In this document: piece by piece, positions 34,661 to 42,878 of the stretch
How the letters are laid out: each line of letters opens with the position of its first letter
How positions within the stretch are numbered: the stretch's first letter is position 1
Assembly: GCA_963837635.1 (NCBI GenBank)
Contig: CAWINY010000006.1
Span: forward strand, 930,001 to 994,000
Direction of reading: 5' to 3'
Origin: CAWINY01 sp963837635
Lineage (GTDB): Bacteria > Acidobacteriota > Terriglobia > Terriglobales > Acidobacteriaceae
Length of the DNA: 64,000 bases
Notes under the pieces: generated by a model
The model's input: the letters and a program-made list of their open reading frames with translations, nothing else
What the model was told of the DNA's origin: nothing
The model's database searches: none
Program-made: the position numbers and the translations under genes

Positions 34661-36097
34661 TTGGCTGAGACGATCTACGACATCGCCATCATCGGGAGCG
34701 GTCCTGCCGGATATACGGCGGCGATCCGCGCCGGCCAGTGGGGCTTGAAAACCGTACTCATCGAAAAAGACAACAAGCTGGGCGGTACCTGCCTGCACGT
34801 GGGCTGCATCCCCACCAAGGCGCTGCTGTTTAGCGCCGAAATCCACGATCACATCGTCAACGCGGCGGAATACGGATTCAAAGTGGGCGCGCCGGAGATC
34901 CAGTGGCCGGTGATCCAGCAGCGCAAGAACAAGATTGTCACCAAGCACGCCAAGGGACTCGAGTTACTGATGCGCAAGAACAAGGTCGAAACCCGGGCGG
35001 GCTACGGCCGCCTCACCGGCCCGGCCAAGGACAAGGACAAAGACGGGGTGCACGAAGTCGAGATCCAAGCTGCGGGCGGGGAGTCGAACATTATCCGTGC
35101 CAAGAATGTGATCCTTGCCACCGGCTCCGAGGCGCGCATGCTGCCCGGGCTGCAGGCGGACGCGCAGATCCTGACCAACATCGAAATCCTGTCGCTGGAT
35201 GAGATTCCCAAGTCCCTGGTGATCGTAGGCTCGGGTGCAGTGGGCGTGGAGTTCGCCTCCATCTACAAATCTTTCGGCACGGACGTGACCATTTTGGAGA
35301 TGCTGCCGCGCATGGTCCCGGTTGAAGATGAGGAGATCTCCAAGGAATTAGGACGGGCCTTTCGCAAGCGAGGCATCAACTTCCATACCAGCGCCAAAGT
35401 AGAGGGCGTGCAAAAGACGGGCAAAGGGATTGCGGTGGACTTCAGCGTCGATGGCAAACAGCAACGCATCGAAGCTGACAAGGTGTTGATCGCCGTCGGG
35501 CGCAAGCCGCGCACCGAGAATGTGGGTCTGGAAACCGTGCCCGACATCAAGACTGACCGTGGCTTCGTCCACGTGGACCAATGGATGCAGACCGGCGAAG
35601 CCGGCATCTACGCTGTCGGTGACATTGTCGCCGGCATGCCTCAACTGGCCCACGCGGGAGCGATGGAAGGTATCGTCGCAGTGGCCAAGATCGCAGGCAA
35701 AACCGACCAAGTGAAACCGGTGAACCCGCTGCATATCCCGGGCGCCACCTACTGCGAACCGCAGATCGGCAGCGTGGGGCTCACCGAAGCGCAGGCCAAG
35801 GAGCGCGGGTACGAGCTGAAGATCGGCAAGTTTCCGTTCAGCGCCAATTCGAAAGCCAGCATCCTGGGCCAGCACGAAGGCTTTATCAAGATCGTGGCGG
35901 ACGCGAAAAGCGGACAGTTGCTGGGCGTGCACATCATCGGCGCGTCGGCGACCGAACTGATCGCCGAAGCCGTGGCAGCGCTGGAACTGGAGTCGGCAGT
36001 AGTGGATCTGCAGAACACCATCCACGCCCACCCGACCGTCTCGGAAGCCATGCTGGATGCGGTCAACAGCGTGTACGGGCTGGCGATTAATGCGTAG
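34661..36097 (+). CDS. lpdA: Dihydrolipoyl dehydrogenase (E3)
   Basis: 478-residue FAD/NAD disulfide oxidoreductase that reoxidises dihydrolipoyl groups of 2-oxoacid dehydrogenases. FAD motif IAIIGSGPAGYTAAIRAG, redox disulfide GGTCLHVGCIPTKALL, NAD motif LVIVGSGAVGVEFASIYKSF, GIYAVGDIVAG, and the C-terminal His-Glu pair region HAHPTVSEAMLDAV. The start is TTG at 34661, at the first family residue (AETIYDIAIIG), after a purine-rich site; the frame to 34499 is repeat sequence. It heads the hicBA-lipB-E1-E2 series. Confidence 0.95.
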   Translation: MAETIYDIAIIGSGPAGYTAAIRAGQWGLKTVLIEKDNKLGGTCLHVGCIPTKALLFSAEIHDHIVNAAEYGFKVGAPEIQWPVIQQRKNKIVTKHAKGLELLMRKNKVETRAGYGRLTGPAKDKDKDGVHEVEIQAAGGESNIIRAKNVILATGSEARMLPGLQADAQILTNIEILSLDEIPKSLVIVGSGAVGVEFASIYKSFGTDVTILEMLPRMVPVEDEEISKELGRAFRKRGINFHTSAKVEGVQKTGKGIAVDFSVDGKQQRIEADKVLIAVGRKPRTENVGLETVPDIKTDRGFVHVDQWMQTGEAGIYAVGDIVAGMPQLAHAGAMEGIVAVAKIAGKTDQVKPVNPLHIPGATYCEPQIGSVGLTEAQAKERGYELKIGKFPFSANSKASILGQHEGFIKIVADAKSGQLLGVHIIGASATELIAEAVAALELESAVVDLQNTIHAHPTVSEAMLDAVNSVYGLAINA

Positions 36098-36114
36098 GAG
36101 AACCGGAGAAGCAC

Positions 36115-36330
36115 ATGCGCAACGAATTCACCGCTATTTTCGAGCGCGACGGCGAGTGGTTTGTCGGCTACTGCCCTGAGGTTCCAGAAGCGAATGGCCA
36201 GGGTAGGACACTAGAGGAATGTCGACAGAGTCTTGCCGAAGCCATTGCGCTCGTGCTGGAGGACCGGCGCGCGGACGCGCTGCGCGGCGTTCCTGAAGAC
36301 GCGATTCGCGAAGTTGTCATAGTCTCATGA
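36115..36330 (+). CDS. hicB: HicB-like antitoxin
   Basis: 71-residue HicB N-terminal fold (partial RNase H-like): EFTAIFERDGEWFVGYCPEV, then GQGRTLEECRQSLAEAIALV. It neutralises HicA and often represses its own operon. There is no long C-terminal DNA-binding domain, so it is a short HicB. Its TGA overlaps the hicA ATG (36327-36330). The order HicB then HicA is the reverse of the most common one. The pair lies between lpdA and lipB, 17 bases after lpdA. Confidence 0.87.
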   Translation: MRNEFTAIFERDGEWFVGYCPEVPEANGQGRTLEECRQSLAEAIALVLEDRRADALRGVPEDAIREVVIVS

Positions 36331-36524
36331 AGCGCGAGTCGCTGTTGCGGCACTTGCGTCGGCATGGCTGTTTCTTGAAGCGTGAGGGCGCCGGACACTC
36401 CATCTGGACGAACCCGAAAACCGGCCAGACCCAGACGGTACCCCGCCACAATGAGGTGTCGGAATCACTGGCGCGCAAGATCTGCCGCTTTCTTTCGTTA
36501 CCAGAAATAGGGCGCGAAAGCTGA
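36327..36524 (+). CDS. hicA: HicA-like mRNA interferase toxin
   Basis: 65-residue double-stranded RNA-binding-fold toxin. The catalytic His is in GAGHSIWTNP (family motif GSHxxW), preceded by HLRRHGCFLKREG and followed by QTVPRHNEVSESLARKICRFL. HicA cleaves mRNA. Overlaps hicB by four bases. Its TGA is immediately followed by the lipB ATG (TGAATG), so it is embedded in the lipoate operon. Confidence 0.88.
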   Translation: MKRESLLRHLRRHGCFLKREGAGHSIWTNPKTGQTQTVPRHNEVSESLARKICRFLSLPEIGRES

Positions 36525-37304
36525 ATGATCTCCGTACTCCAACTCGGCACCATCGATTACGCCACTGGCCTGCGCCTGCAGAAGACGCTGGTCGATCTGC
36601 GCAAAGCCGGGCGAATCCCGAACACCCTGCTGCTGCTGGAGCACACGCCGGTGATCACTCTGGGTCGCAACGCCGACCAGAAGAACATCGTCGCGTCCGA
36701 GTCGTTGCTCAAGCAGAAGGGCGTGGAAGTGTTCGATTGCGACCGGGGCGGCGATGTCACCTTTCACGGACCGGGACAATTGGTCGGCTACCCCATCTTC
36801 GACTTGCGGTCTTTCCTCGGTCCGGACGGACGGAAAAAGACAATCGGCGCGGTCGAATATGTCCGCCGCATTGAGGAAGCCCTGATCCGCACCTGCGCGG
36901 ATTACGGCATTGCTACGGGCCGAATACCCAAAATGACGGGCGTATGGACTCTGCCAAAGGCAGGCCCTTCGGCGAAAATCGCGGCCATCGGAGTGCACAT
37001 TTCACGCGGGATTACCTCCCATGGCTTCGCGCTGAACGTAAACACCGATCTCGACTTTTTCAAGCTGATCGTTCCTTGCGGCATTGCAACCAAGCCGGTC
37101 ACCTCGATGTCCAATGAATTGGATCGTGCCTTGCTGTTGGAGGAAGTGGCCCAATCGGTGGCGCGCAACTTCGGAAGTACCTTCCAATCGCAGGTGCTGT
37201 GGGTGGAAGAACTCAACGCGCTGCTGGGAAACCCTGTTGGGGTACCAACTCGCGCGCCCCAGGAACTGCGCCGCATTCACGAGGATGAGACGTTTTGGGC
37301 GTGA
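36525..37304 (+). CDS. lipB: Octanoyl-[ACP]:protein N-octanoyltransferase
   Basis: 259-residue enzyme moving octanoate from ACP to lipoyl domains, the first step of lipoate synthesis. Signatures are LLLLEHTPVITLGRNADQKN, DRGGDVTFHGPGQLVGYPIF, catalytic Lys in PSAKIAAIGVHISRGITSHG and catalytic Cys in IVPCGI. It supplies the cofactor of the E2 encoded downstream. Starts directly at the hicA stop. A TCAGCC-type repeat (37309-37339) separates it from the E1 alpha gene. LipA is not in the window. Confidence 0.94.
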   Translation: MISVLQLGTIDYATGLRLQKTLVDLRKAGRIPNTLLLLEHTPVITLGRNADQKNIVASESLLKQKGVEVFDCDRGGDVTFHGPGQLVGYPIFDLRSFLGPDGRKKTIGAVEYVRRIEEALIRTCADYGIATGRIPKMTGVWTLPKAGPSAKIAAIGVHISRGITSHGFALNVNTDLDFFKLIVPCGIATKPVTSMSNELDRALLLEEVAQSVARNFGSTFQSQVLWVEELNALLGNPVGVPTRAPQELRRIHEDETFWA

Positions 37305-37350
37305 AGAAAGCCATCAGCCCTCAGTCATCAGCCGTCAGGAACGACACGAC

Positions 37351-38637
37351 ATGGCTAGCAAGAAGAAAGCCGGCGCTACGGTCGCAGTGGAAAAGACGCA
37401 GCGGTGCGCTTCAAATGCCCCGGTCACCGATCCGTCTACGCGAACCTATCGCATTCCCGACTACCGTCTCGAACGCCCCAATTTCAAGGTGCGTCAGGTC
37501 GCGCGGGGAGAGGAAGTCCGCTACGAGGTCGAAGGCGACCTTTCCACTCCGGCGCCGCCGATCCGCGAATCGCAATATCTCACGCGCGAGCAACACATCG
37601 AGATCTATCGCTGGATGCTGCTCAACCGCCGCATGGAAGCCGTGCTGGAGAACCTATACAAGCAGGGCAAGGTGGTCGGCGGCGTGTATTTCGGGCTAGG
37701 CCAGGAGGCCTGCTCGTGCGCCTCGGCCTACGCACTGGGCAAGGACGACTGGCTTGGGCCGATGATCCGCAATCAGGGATCGCTGCTGGTGCGCGGCTTC
37801 CTCCCGCGCGACATCATGATGCAGTACATGGCGAAGTCCGGCTCTCCCACCTTGGGCAAAGACGGCACCTCGCACTATGGCGATATCCATGAGCGCAACG
37901 TCGTGTCGCCAATCTCTACCCTAGGCGACCTGATCCCCGTGCTCGCCGGGGTGGCGCTGGGCGCGCGCCTTCAGGGGCGCAACATCGCCACGATGACCTA
38001 TATCGGCGATGGCGGCCAGTCCACCGGCGTCACCTACGAAGGGCTCAACTTCGCGGCGGTTCAGAAACTGGGGCTGGTGCTGATCGTCGAGAACAATCTA
38101 TGGGGATACTCCACCCCCTCGGAGATGCAGTTCTGCGTGCAGGATCTTGCCGAACGCGCCATCGCCTACGGCATTCCCGGCGTGATCGTGGACGGCACCG
38201 ACGCCTGCCAGGTTTACGACGCGACGCACGAAGCCTGCGAGCGCGCCCGCCGCGGCGAAGGCCCCACCCTGATCGAAGCCAAGATGATGCGCATGAAAGG
38301 CCACGCCATCCACGACGCCGCGCAATACGTCCCGCACGAGTTGTTGGACTATTGGCGCAGGCGCGATCCGATCGCGCGCTTGGAAGACTACCTGACCAAG
38401 GTAAAAGGCTGGCTCACGCAGGAAGAGAACGCCCGGCTCATCGCCGAGGTCGAGCGCGAGATCGAGGCCGAGCGCGCCGTCGCCGAAGCGTCTCCCATGC
38501 CCGACCCGGCCACCACGCCGCAGCACGTCTATTGCGAGGGCTGCCACGAGGTGAAGCCGAGGTACGGGTTTGCATCCCCAGCGAGCGCTGAGGCGCTCGT
38601 TGGGGACCCCGTTCCAACCAAGGCAAAAGCACACTGA
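37351..38637 (+). CDS. 2-oxoacid dehydrogenase E1 component, alpha subunit
   Basis: 428-residue thiamine-diphosphate enzyme subunit that decarboxylates a 2-oxoacid and passes the acyl group to lipoyl-E2. TPP motif TYIGDGGQSTGVTYEGLNFA ending IVENN, with EIYRWMLLNRRMEAVLENLY and GLGQEACSCASAYALGKDDW. An N-terminal extension (MASKKKAGATVAVEKTQRC) and a C-terminal tail lie outside the core. The tail residues around FASPASAEALVGDPVPTKAK are encoded by a palindromic repeat at 38576-38605. Pyruvate or a branched-chain acid could be the substrate. TGATG overlap with E1 beta. Confidence 0.9.
   Translation: MASKKKAGATVAVEKTQRCASNAPVTDPSTRTYRIPDYRLERPNFKVRQVARGEEVRYEVEGDLSTPAPPIRESQYLTREQHIEIYRWMLLNRRMEAVLENLYKQGKVVGGVYFGLGQEACSCASAYALGKDDWLGPMIRNQGSLLVRGFLPRDIMMQYMAKSGSPTLGKDGTSHYGDIHERNVVSPISTLGDLIPVLAGVALGARLQGRNIATMTYIGDGGQSTGVTYEGLNFAAVQKLGLVLIVENNLWGYSTPSEMQFCVQDLAERAIAYGIPGVIVDGTDACQVYDATHEACERARRGEGPTLIEAKMMRMKGHAIHDAAQYVPHELLDYWRRRDPIARLEDYLTKVKGWLTQEENARLIAEVEREIEAERAVAEASPMPDPATTPQHVYCEGCHEVKPRYGFASPASAEALVGDPVPTKAKAH
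38576..38605. repeat. Palindromic repeat in the 3' end of the E1 alpha gene
   Basis: CCCCAGCGAGCGC (38576-38588), TGAG, GCGCTCGTTGGGG (38593-38605): a 13-bp stem read in frame near the end of the E1 alpha gene, about 30 bases before its stop. Confidence 0.85.
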
Positions 38638-39611
38638 TGCCTACTCTGACCTATCTCGAAGCCATCCGCCGGGGGATCTGGGAGGAGATGGAGCGCGATC
38701 CGGCGGTGTTCTGCATTGGCGAGGACATCGGCGTCTACGGCGGCGCGTTCAAGGTCACTGAAGGCCTTATCGCCCGTTTCGGCCCGGAGCGCGTCATCGA
38801 CACGCCCATCGCCGAGTCGGCCATCGTGGGCGCTGCCTTCGGCGCGGCGCTGACCGGTATGCGCCCGGTTGCCGAATTCCAGTTCATGGATTTTCTTCCC
38901 TGCGCCTTTAACCAGATCACCAACATGGTCGCCAAGACGCACTATCGCTGGGACGCGCCTGCGCCGCTGGTCATCCGCGGACCGAGCGGTGGCGGGGTGC
39001 ATGGCGGGCCATTCCACTCGCAGAATCCGGAGGCGTACTTTACCCACACGCCGGGGCTGAAAGTGGTTTGCCCCGGCACAGCCTACGACGCCAAGGGACT
39101 GATCAAGGCGGCGATCCGGGACAACAATCCTGTGATCTTCTTCGAGCACAAGTTCCTCTACCGGCGCCTCAAGGAAGCATTGCCCGAAGAGGACTACATC
39201 GTGCCGCTGGGCAAGGCTCGGGTGGCGCGCCAAGGCCGCCACGTCAGCGTGATCACCTACGCCGCCATGCTGCACGTTGCGCTGGAAGCCGCGGATACGC
39301 TGGCAAGCGAGGGCATCGAATTGGAGGTGGTGGACCTGCGCACGCTGCTGCCGCTGGACCGCGATGCCATTGCCAACACCGTAAAGAAGACCAACCGCGT
39401 TATCCTGCTGCACGAAGATACCCGCACCGGCGGGATCGCGGGCGAGATTGCGGCCGTAATCAACGAGGAGGCCTTTGACTGGCTGGATGCGCCGATTGTG
39501 CGCATCACCTCACAGGATATGCCGGTGCCGTTCTCGCCACCGCTGGAGGCAGCCTTCATGCCCAAAGTGGCCGACGTGGTCCGCGAGGCGCGGCGGCTGA
39601 AGGCGTACTAA
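38637..39611 (+). CDS. 2-oxoacid dehydrogenase E1 component, beta subunit
   Basis: 324-residue partner of E1 alpha, forming the alpha2beta2 E1. Signatures are FCIGEDIGVYGGAFKVTEGL, DTPIAESAIVGAAFGAALTG, EFQFMDFLPCAFNQITNM, RGPSGGGVHGGPFHSQNPEA and the C-terminal ITSQDMPVPFSPPLE. The ATG overlaps the preceding stop (TGATG), so the two subunits are coupled. A palindromic repeat and about 215 bases separate it from E2. Confidence 0.95.
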   Translation: MPTLTYLEAIRRGIWEEMERDPAVFCIGEDIGVYGGAFKVTEGLIARFGPERVIDTPIAESAIVGAAFGAALTGMRPVAEFQFMDFLPCAFNQITNMVAKTHYRWDAPAPLVIRGPSGGGVHGGPFHSQNPEAYFTHTPGLKVVCPGTAYDAKGLIKAAIRDNNPVIFFEHKFLYRRLKEALPEEDYIVPLGKARVARQGRHVSVITYAAMLHVALEAADTLASEGIELEVVDLRTLLPLDRDAIANTVKKTNRVILLHEDTRTGGIAGEIAAVINEEAFDWLDAPIVRITSQDMPVPFSPPLEAAFMPKVADVVREARRLKAY

Positions 39612-39828
39612 ATACCGGTAAACCCACATCTGCCAAAACCGGGCAGATGTGGGGCACCGTCGCTGCCGTTTTCCCGGAGCTCAAGCAGTTGGCTGGAACG
39701 GCGGTGCTGAATCCTGCATCAGTTCAGAATAGGGTGGTCTGGAGCGGTGCCGTATCCCTGCGTCTTATAATTCCCAGTTCGCACCGGGCCGCAGTTTTTA
39801 TCCGAGCGTACCTAAGAAAGGCAAGAGA
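39612..39828. other. Intergenic stretch between E1 beta and E2 with a palindromic repeat
   Basis: 39623-39658 is AACCCACATCTGCC-AAAACC-GGGCAGATGTGGGGCACC of the common palindromic family. The remainder contains no supported gene. A separate promoter for E2 or a processing hairpin may lie here. Confidence 0.7.
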
Positions 39829-41169
39829 ATGCCGACTGACGTCATCATGCCCCAGATGGGCGAATCGATCTTTGAAGGCACCATTACCAAGTGGCTCAAG
39901 AAACCTGGCGAGAAGGTCGAGCGCGACGAGCCGCTGTTTGAGATCTCCACCGACAAAGTGGATGCGGAGATCCCTGCACCGGCCTCCGGCACCCTGCAGG
40001 AAATCAAAGCGCCCGAAGGCAGCACCGTGCAGGTAAACAGCATAGTGGGTGTGATCAGCGAAGATGGAGGCGGCGCCGCGGCCGCAGCACCAAAACCGGA
40101 AGCCGCTGCCCCCGCCCCAGCTCCCGCAGCGCGCGAGCCTGAAGCCCCGCCCCAAGCCCCAGCGGCAGCGCAACCGCCGGTGATCGAATTCAAGAAGGAA
40201 GAGACCGAGGGCGAGGAGCGGGTGCGCTCTTCCCCGCTCGTGCGCCGAGTGGCGAAAGAACACAGTATCGACCTGCAGCAGGTTCCGGGAACCGGCCTGG
40301 GCGGTCGGATCACGAAAGAAGACATCGAGAAGTTCATTGCGGAGCACCCGGCCGGAGTGCCGCAACCTGTTGCTGCGCCCGCGCCAGCTCAGGCGGCTCC
40401 TCCTATGCCTGGCCGCCTCGCCCCGCCGCCCATGGTCGCGCCTCAGACCGGCGCGATTGAGATTCCCGGTGAAATCGTGCCCATGTCGCCCATGCGCAAG
40501 AAGATCGCCGAGCGCATGGTGGAGTCCAAGCGCACCAGCGCGCACGTGCACAGCGTCTACGAAGTGGACATGACCCGCGTCATGAAGCTGCGCGAGCAGC
40601 TGAAGGGCGACTTCGAGCGCCGCACCAGCACCAAGCTGACGGTGATGCCCTTTTTCTGCGGGGCCGCCCTGCATGCCATACGCAACTGGCCGATCGTCAA
40701 CTCCTCGGTCGAGGGCGACAACATCCACTATCACCGCAACGTGAACCTCGGCATCGCCGTCGCCTTGGATTGGGGGCTCATCGTACCGGTGGTGAAGAAC
40801 GCGGAGGAGAAGAACTTCCTCGGGCTGCAGCGCGCCATCACCGACCTGGCCGACCGCGCCCGCTCCAAGAAGCTTTCGCCTGACGACGTTACCGGCGGAA
40901 CCTTTACCATTACCAATCCCGGCAATTTTGGCCAGATGTTCGGATTGCCCATCATCCTGCAGCCGCAGGTGGCGATCATGGGTGTGGGCAATATCAAGAA
41001 GCAGCCGGTAGTGATTACCGGCGAGGACGGCACCGATTCGATTGCGGTCCGCTCCATCTGCCACATTTCACTCGGTTACGATCATCGCGTGGTGGACGGC
41101 GCCGTCGCCGACCAGTTCCTGCGCGATGTCGCCAAGTATTTGGAGAACTGGAACGAGGACCTGGGATAA
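39829..41169 (+). CDS. 2-oxoacid dehydrogenase E2 (dihydrolipoyllysine acyltransferase)
   Basis: 446-residue E2. The lipoyl domain has the modified Lys in ISTDKVDAEIPAPASG. A Pro/Ala-rich linker (AAAAPKPEAAAPAPAP) is followed by the peripheral subunit-binding domain (VRSSPLVRRVAKEHSIDLQQ, GLGGRITKEDIEKF), a second Pro/Ala linker and the catalytic domain with the His/Asp site in ISLGYDHRVVDGAVADQFL. The acyl specificity is not certain. It receives lipoate from LipB and is reoxidised by LpdA encoded upstream. Confidence 0.94.
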   Translation: MPTDVIMPQMGESIFEGTITKWLKKPGEKVERDEPLFEISTDKVDAEIPAPASGTLQEIKAPEGSTVQVNSIVGVISEDGGGAAAAAPKPEAAAPAPAPAAREPEAPPQAPAAAQPPVIEFKKEETEGEERVRSSPLVRRVAKEHSIDLQQVPGTGLGGRITKEDIEKFIAEHPAGVPQPVAAPAPAQAAPPMPGRLAPPPMVAPQTGAIEIPGEIVPMSPMRKKIAERMVESKRTSAHVHSVYEVDMTRVMKLREQLKGDFERRTSTKLTVMPFFCGAALHAIRNWPIVNSSVEGDNIHYHRNVNLGIAVALDWGLIVPVVKNAEEKNFLGLQRAITDLADRARSKKLSPDDVTGGTFTITNPGNFGQMFGLPIILQPQVAIMGVGNIKKQPVVITGEDGTDSIAVRSICHISLGYDHRVVDGAVADQFLRDVAKYLENWNEDLG

Positions 41170-41366
41170 GAGCCGTCAGCCATCAGCGGGTCAGCCGTCA
41201 GGGTCCAGAGCTTTCGCCGACGAGAGCGTCGTGACTGAAGCCGACGGCCACAATGCAGTTTGGGCTAGGCTGACGGTCATCGAAGCAATGCCCTCAGCAC
41301 CAACTGGCAGCCTCGATGTAAGGTGCTTTTCCTGACGGCTGATGGCTGATTGCTGACGGCTATCGC
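41168..41366. repeat. TCAGCC inverted unit between E2 and gdhA
   Basis: The left block AGCCGTCAGCCATCAGCGGG and GTCAGCCGTCAGG, and the right block CCTGACGGCTGATGGCTGAT then TGCTGACGGCT, are inverted with respect to each other and bound a unique centre of about 125 bases (41203-41331). The centre has no recognised gene. Similar bounded units occur at 44209-44362. Confidence 0.75.
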
Positions 41367-41380
41367 TGAAGGAGGCAGTC

Positions 41381-42784
41381 ATGAGTGCAGCGATCTTAAC
41401 CCCGCCAAACGCGAAGCTATCACCTCGCGACTATGTCCAGCAGGTCATGCAGGAGGTGATTGCCAAGAACCCAAGCGAACGCGAGTTTCACCAGACGGTG
41501 CGCGAAGTACTGGATTCGGTCAGTCTGGCTCTGGAGCGGCATCCGCAATATATCGCGGCCCGTATCCTGGAGCGCATGGTGGAACCGGAGCGCGTAATTC
41601 TCTTCCGCGTGCCCTGGATTGACGATCACGGGCAGGTGCAGGTCAACCGCGGTTTCCGCATCGAGATGAACAGCGCCATCGGGCCTTACAAAGGGGGTCT
41701 CCGCTTCCATCCTTCCGTCAACCTGGGCATTCTTAAGTTTCTCGCCTTCGAGCAGGTTTTTAAGAACTCTCTGACCACGCTGCCCATGGGCGGCGGCAAA
41801 GGCGGCTCCGATTTCGATCCCAAGGGCAAAACCGACAACGAAGTCATGCGCTTCTGCCAGAGCTTCATGACCGAGTTGTTCCGGCACATCGGCCCGGAGA
41901 CCGACATCCCGGCAGGCGATATCGGAGTGGGACAGCGCGAAATCGGATATTTGTTCGGCCAGTACAAGCGCCTGGCCAACCGCTTCACCGGCGTGTTAAC
42001 CGGGAAGGGCAAAAACTGGGGAGGATCGATGATCCGTCCGGAGGCCACCGGCTACGGGTGTGTGTATTTTGCCTCTGAAATGCTGAAGACCCGCCACGGC
42101 TCGCTAGAAGGCAAGCGCTGCCTGGTATCGGGCAGCGGCAATGTCGCCCAGTACATGGTGGAGAAGCTGCTCGCCTTTGGCGCCAAGCCGGTTACGCTGT
42201 CGGATTCCGGCGGCGCCGTATACGAGGCCGACGGCATCACTAGCGAGAAGCTGGCCTGGATCATGGAACTGAAGAACGTGCGTCGAGGCCGGATTCGCGA
42301 GTACGCGGAGAAGTTCAAGACGGCCATCTATATCCCGAGTAATCCTAAGCTGGATTACAACCCGCTGTGGAACGTCACAGCCGACTGTGCTCTTCCGTGT
42401 GCCACCCAAAACGAGATCAACGCGAAAGACGCCGCCAACCTGCTGCAGCACGGGGTATGCCTGGTGAGCGAAGGCGCGAATATGCCGAGTACGCCGGAGG
42501 CGGCCCGCATGTTCCTCGATGCCGGCATTCTTTATGGGCCGGCCAAGGCGGCCAACGCCGGGGGCGTGGCGACCTCCGGTCTGGAGATGATTCAGAACAG
42601 CACCCATTTGAGCTGGAGCCGCGAGGAGGTGGACGACCGCCTGCACCGGATCATGATCGCGATCCACAAAACGTGCTACGAAACGGCGGAGGAGTACGGC
42701 ACTCCCGGGAATCTAGTCAACGGCGCCAATATCGGCGGCTTCCTCAAGGTGGCCGACGCCATGCTTGACGAGGGAGTGGTGTGA
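41381..42784 (+). CDS. gdhA: Glutamate dehydrogenase (hexameric, NADP-type)
   Basis: 467-residue enzyme interconverting glutamate and 2-oxoglutarate plus ammonia. Signatures are GPYKGGLRFHPSVNLGILKF, catalytic Lys in LPMGGGKGGSDFDPKGK, DIPAGDIGVGQREIGYLFGQ and the Rossmann block LVSGSGNVAQYMVEKLLAFG. The length and sequence match the NADP-dependent hexameric type. It may assimilate ammonium brought in by Amt (6931-8241), an inference. ATG preceded by AAGGAGGC-like purines at 41369-41375. Confidence 0.95.
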   Translation: MSAAILTPPNAKLSPRDYVQQVMQEVIAKNPSEREFHQTVREVLDSVSLALERHPQYIAARILERMVEPERVILFRVPWIDDHGQVQVNRGFRIEMNSAIGPYKGGLRFHPSVNLGILKFLAFEQVFKNSLTTLPMGGGKGGSDFDPKGKTDNEVMRFCQSFMTELFRHIGPETDIPAGDIGVGQREIGYLFGQYKRLANRFTGVLTGKGKNWGGSMIRPEATGYGCVYFASEMLKTRHGSLEGKRCLVSGSGNVAQYMVEKLLAFGAKPVTLSDSGGAVYEADGITSEKLAWIMELKNVRRGRIREYAEKFKTAIYIPSNPKLDYNPLWNVTADCALPCATQNEINAKDAANLLQHGVCLVSEGANMPSTPEAARMFLDAGILYGPAKAANAGGVATSGLEMIQNSTHLSWSREEVDDRLHRIMIAIHKTCYETAEEYGTPGNLVNGANIGGFLKVADAMLDEGVV

Positions 42785-42807
42785 ACCAGAGCCCGGAAGA
42801 AGAAAGG

Positions 42808-42863
42808 GCCCGCCGGCGAGAGACCCTTCGACTGCGCTCAGGGCAGGCGCCGGAGCTACAGCC
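42808..42863. repeat. Repeat with CGCCGGCGAG arms
   Basis: GCCCGCCGGCGAGAGACCCT then CGACTGCGCTCAGGGCAGGC and GCCGGAGCTACAG: a partial copy of the repeat at 17814-17894 interrupted by a CGCTCAGGGC-type element. It lies between the convergent gdhA and M20 peptidase genes. Confidence 0.65.
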
Positions 42864-42878
42864 GTAGCAGGACGAGCT

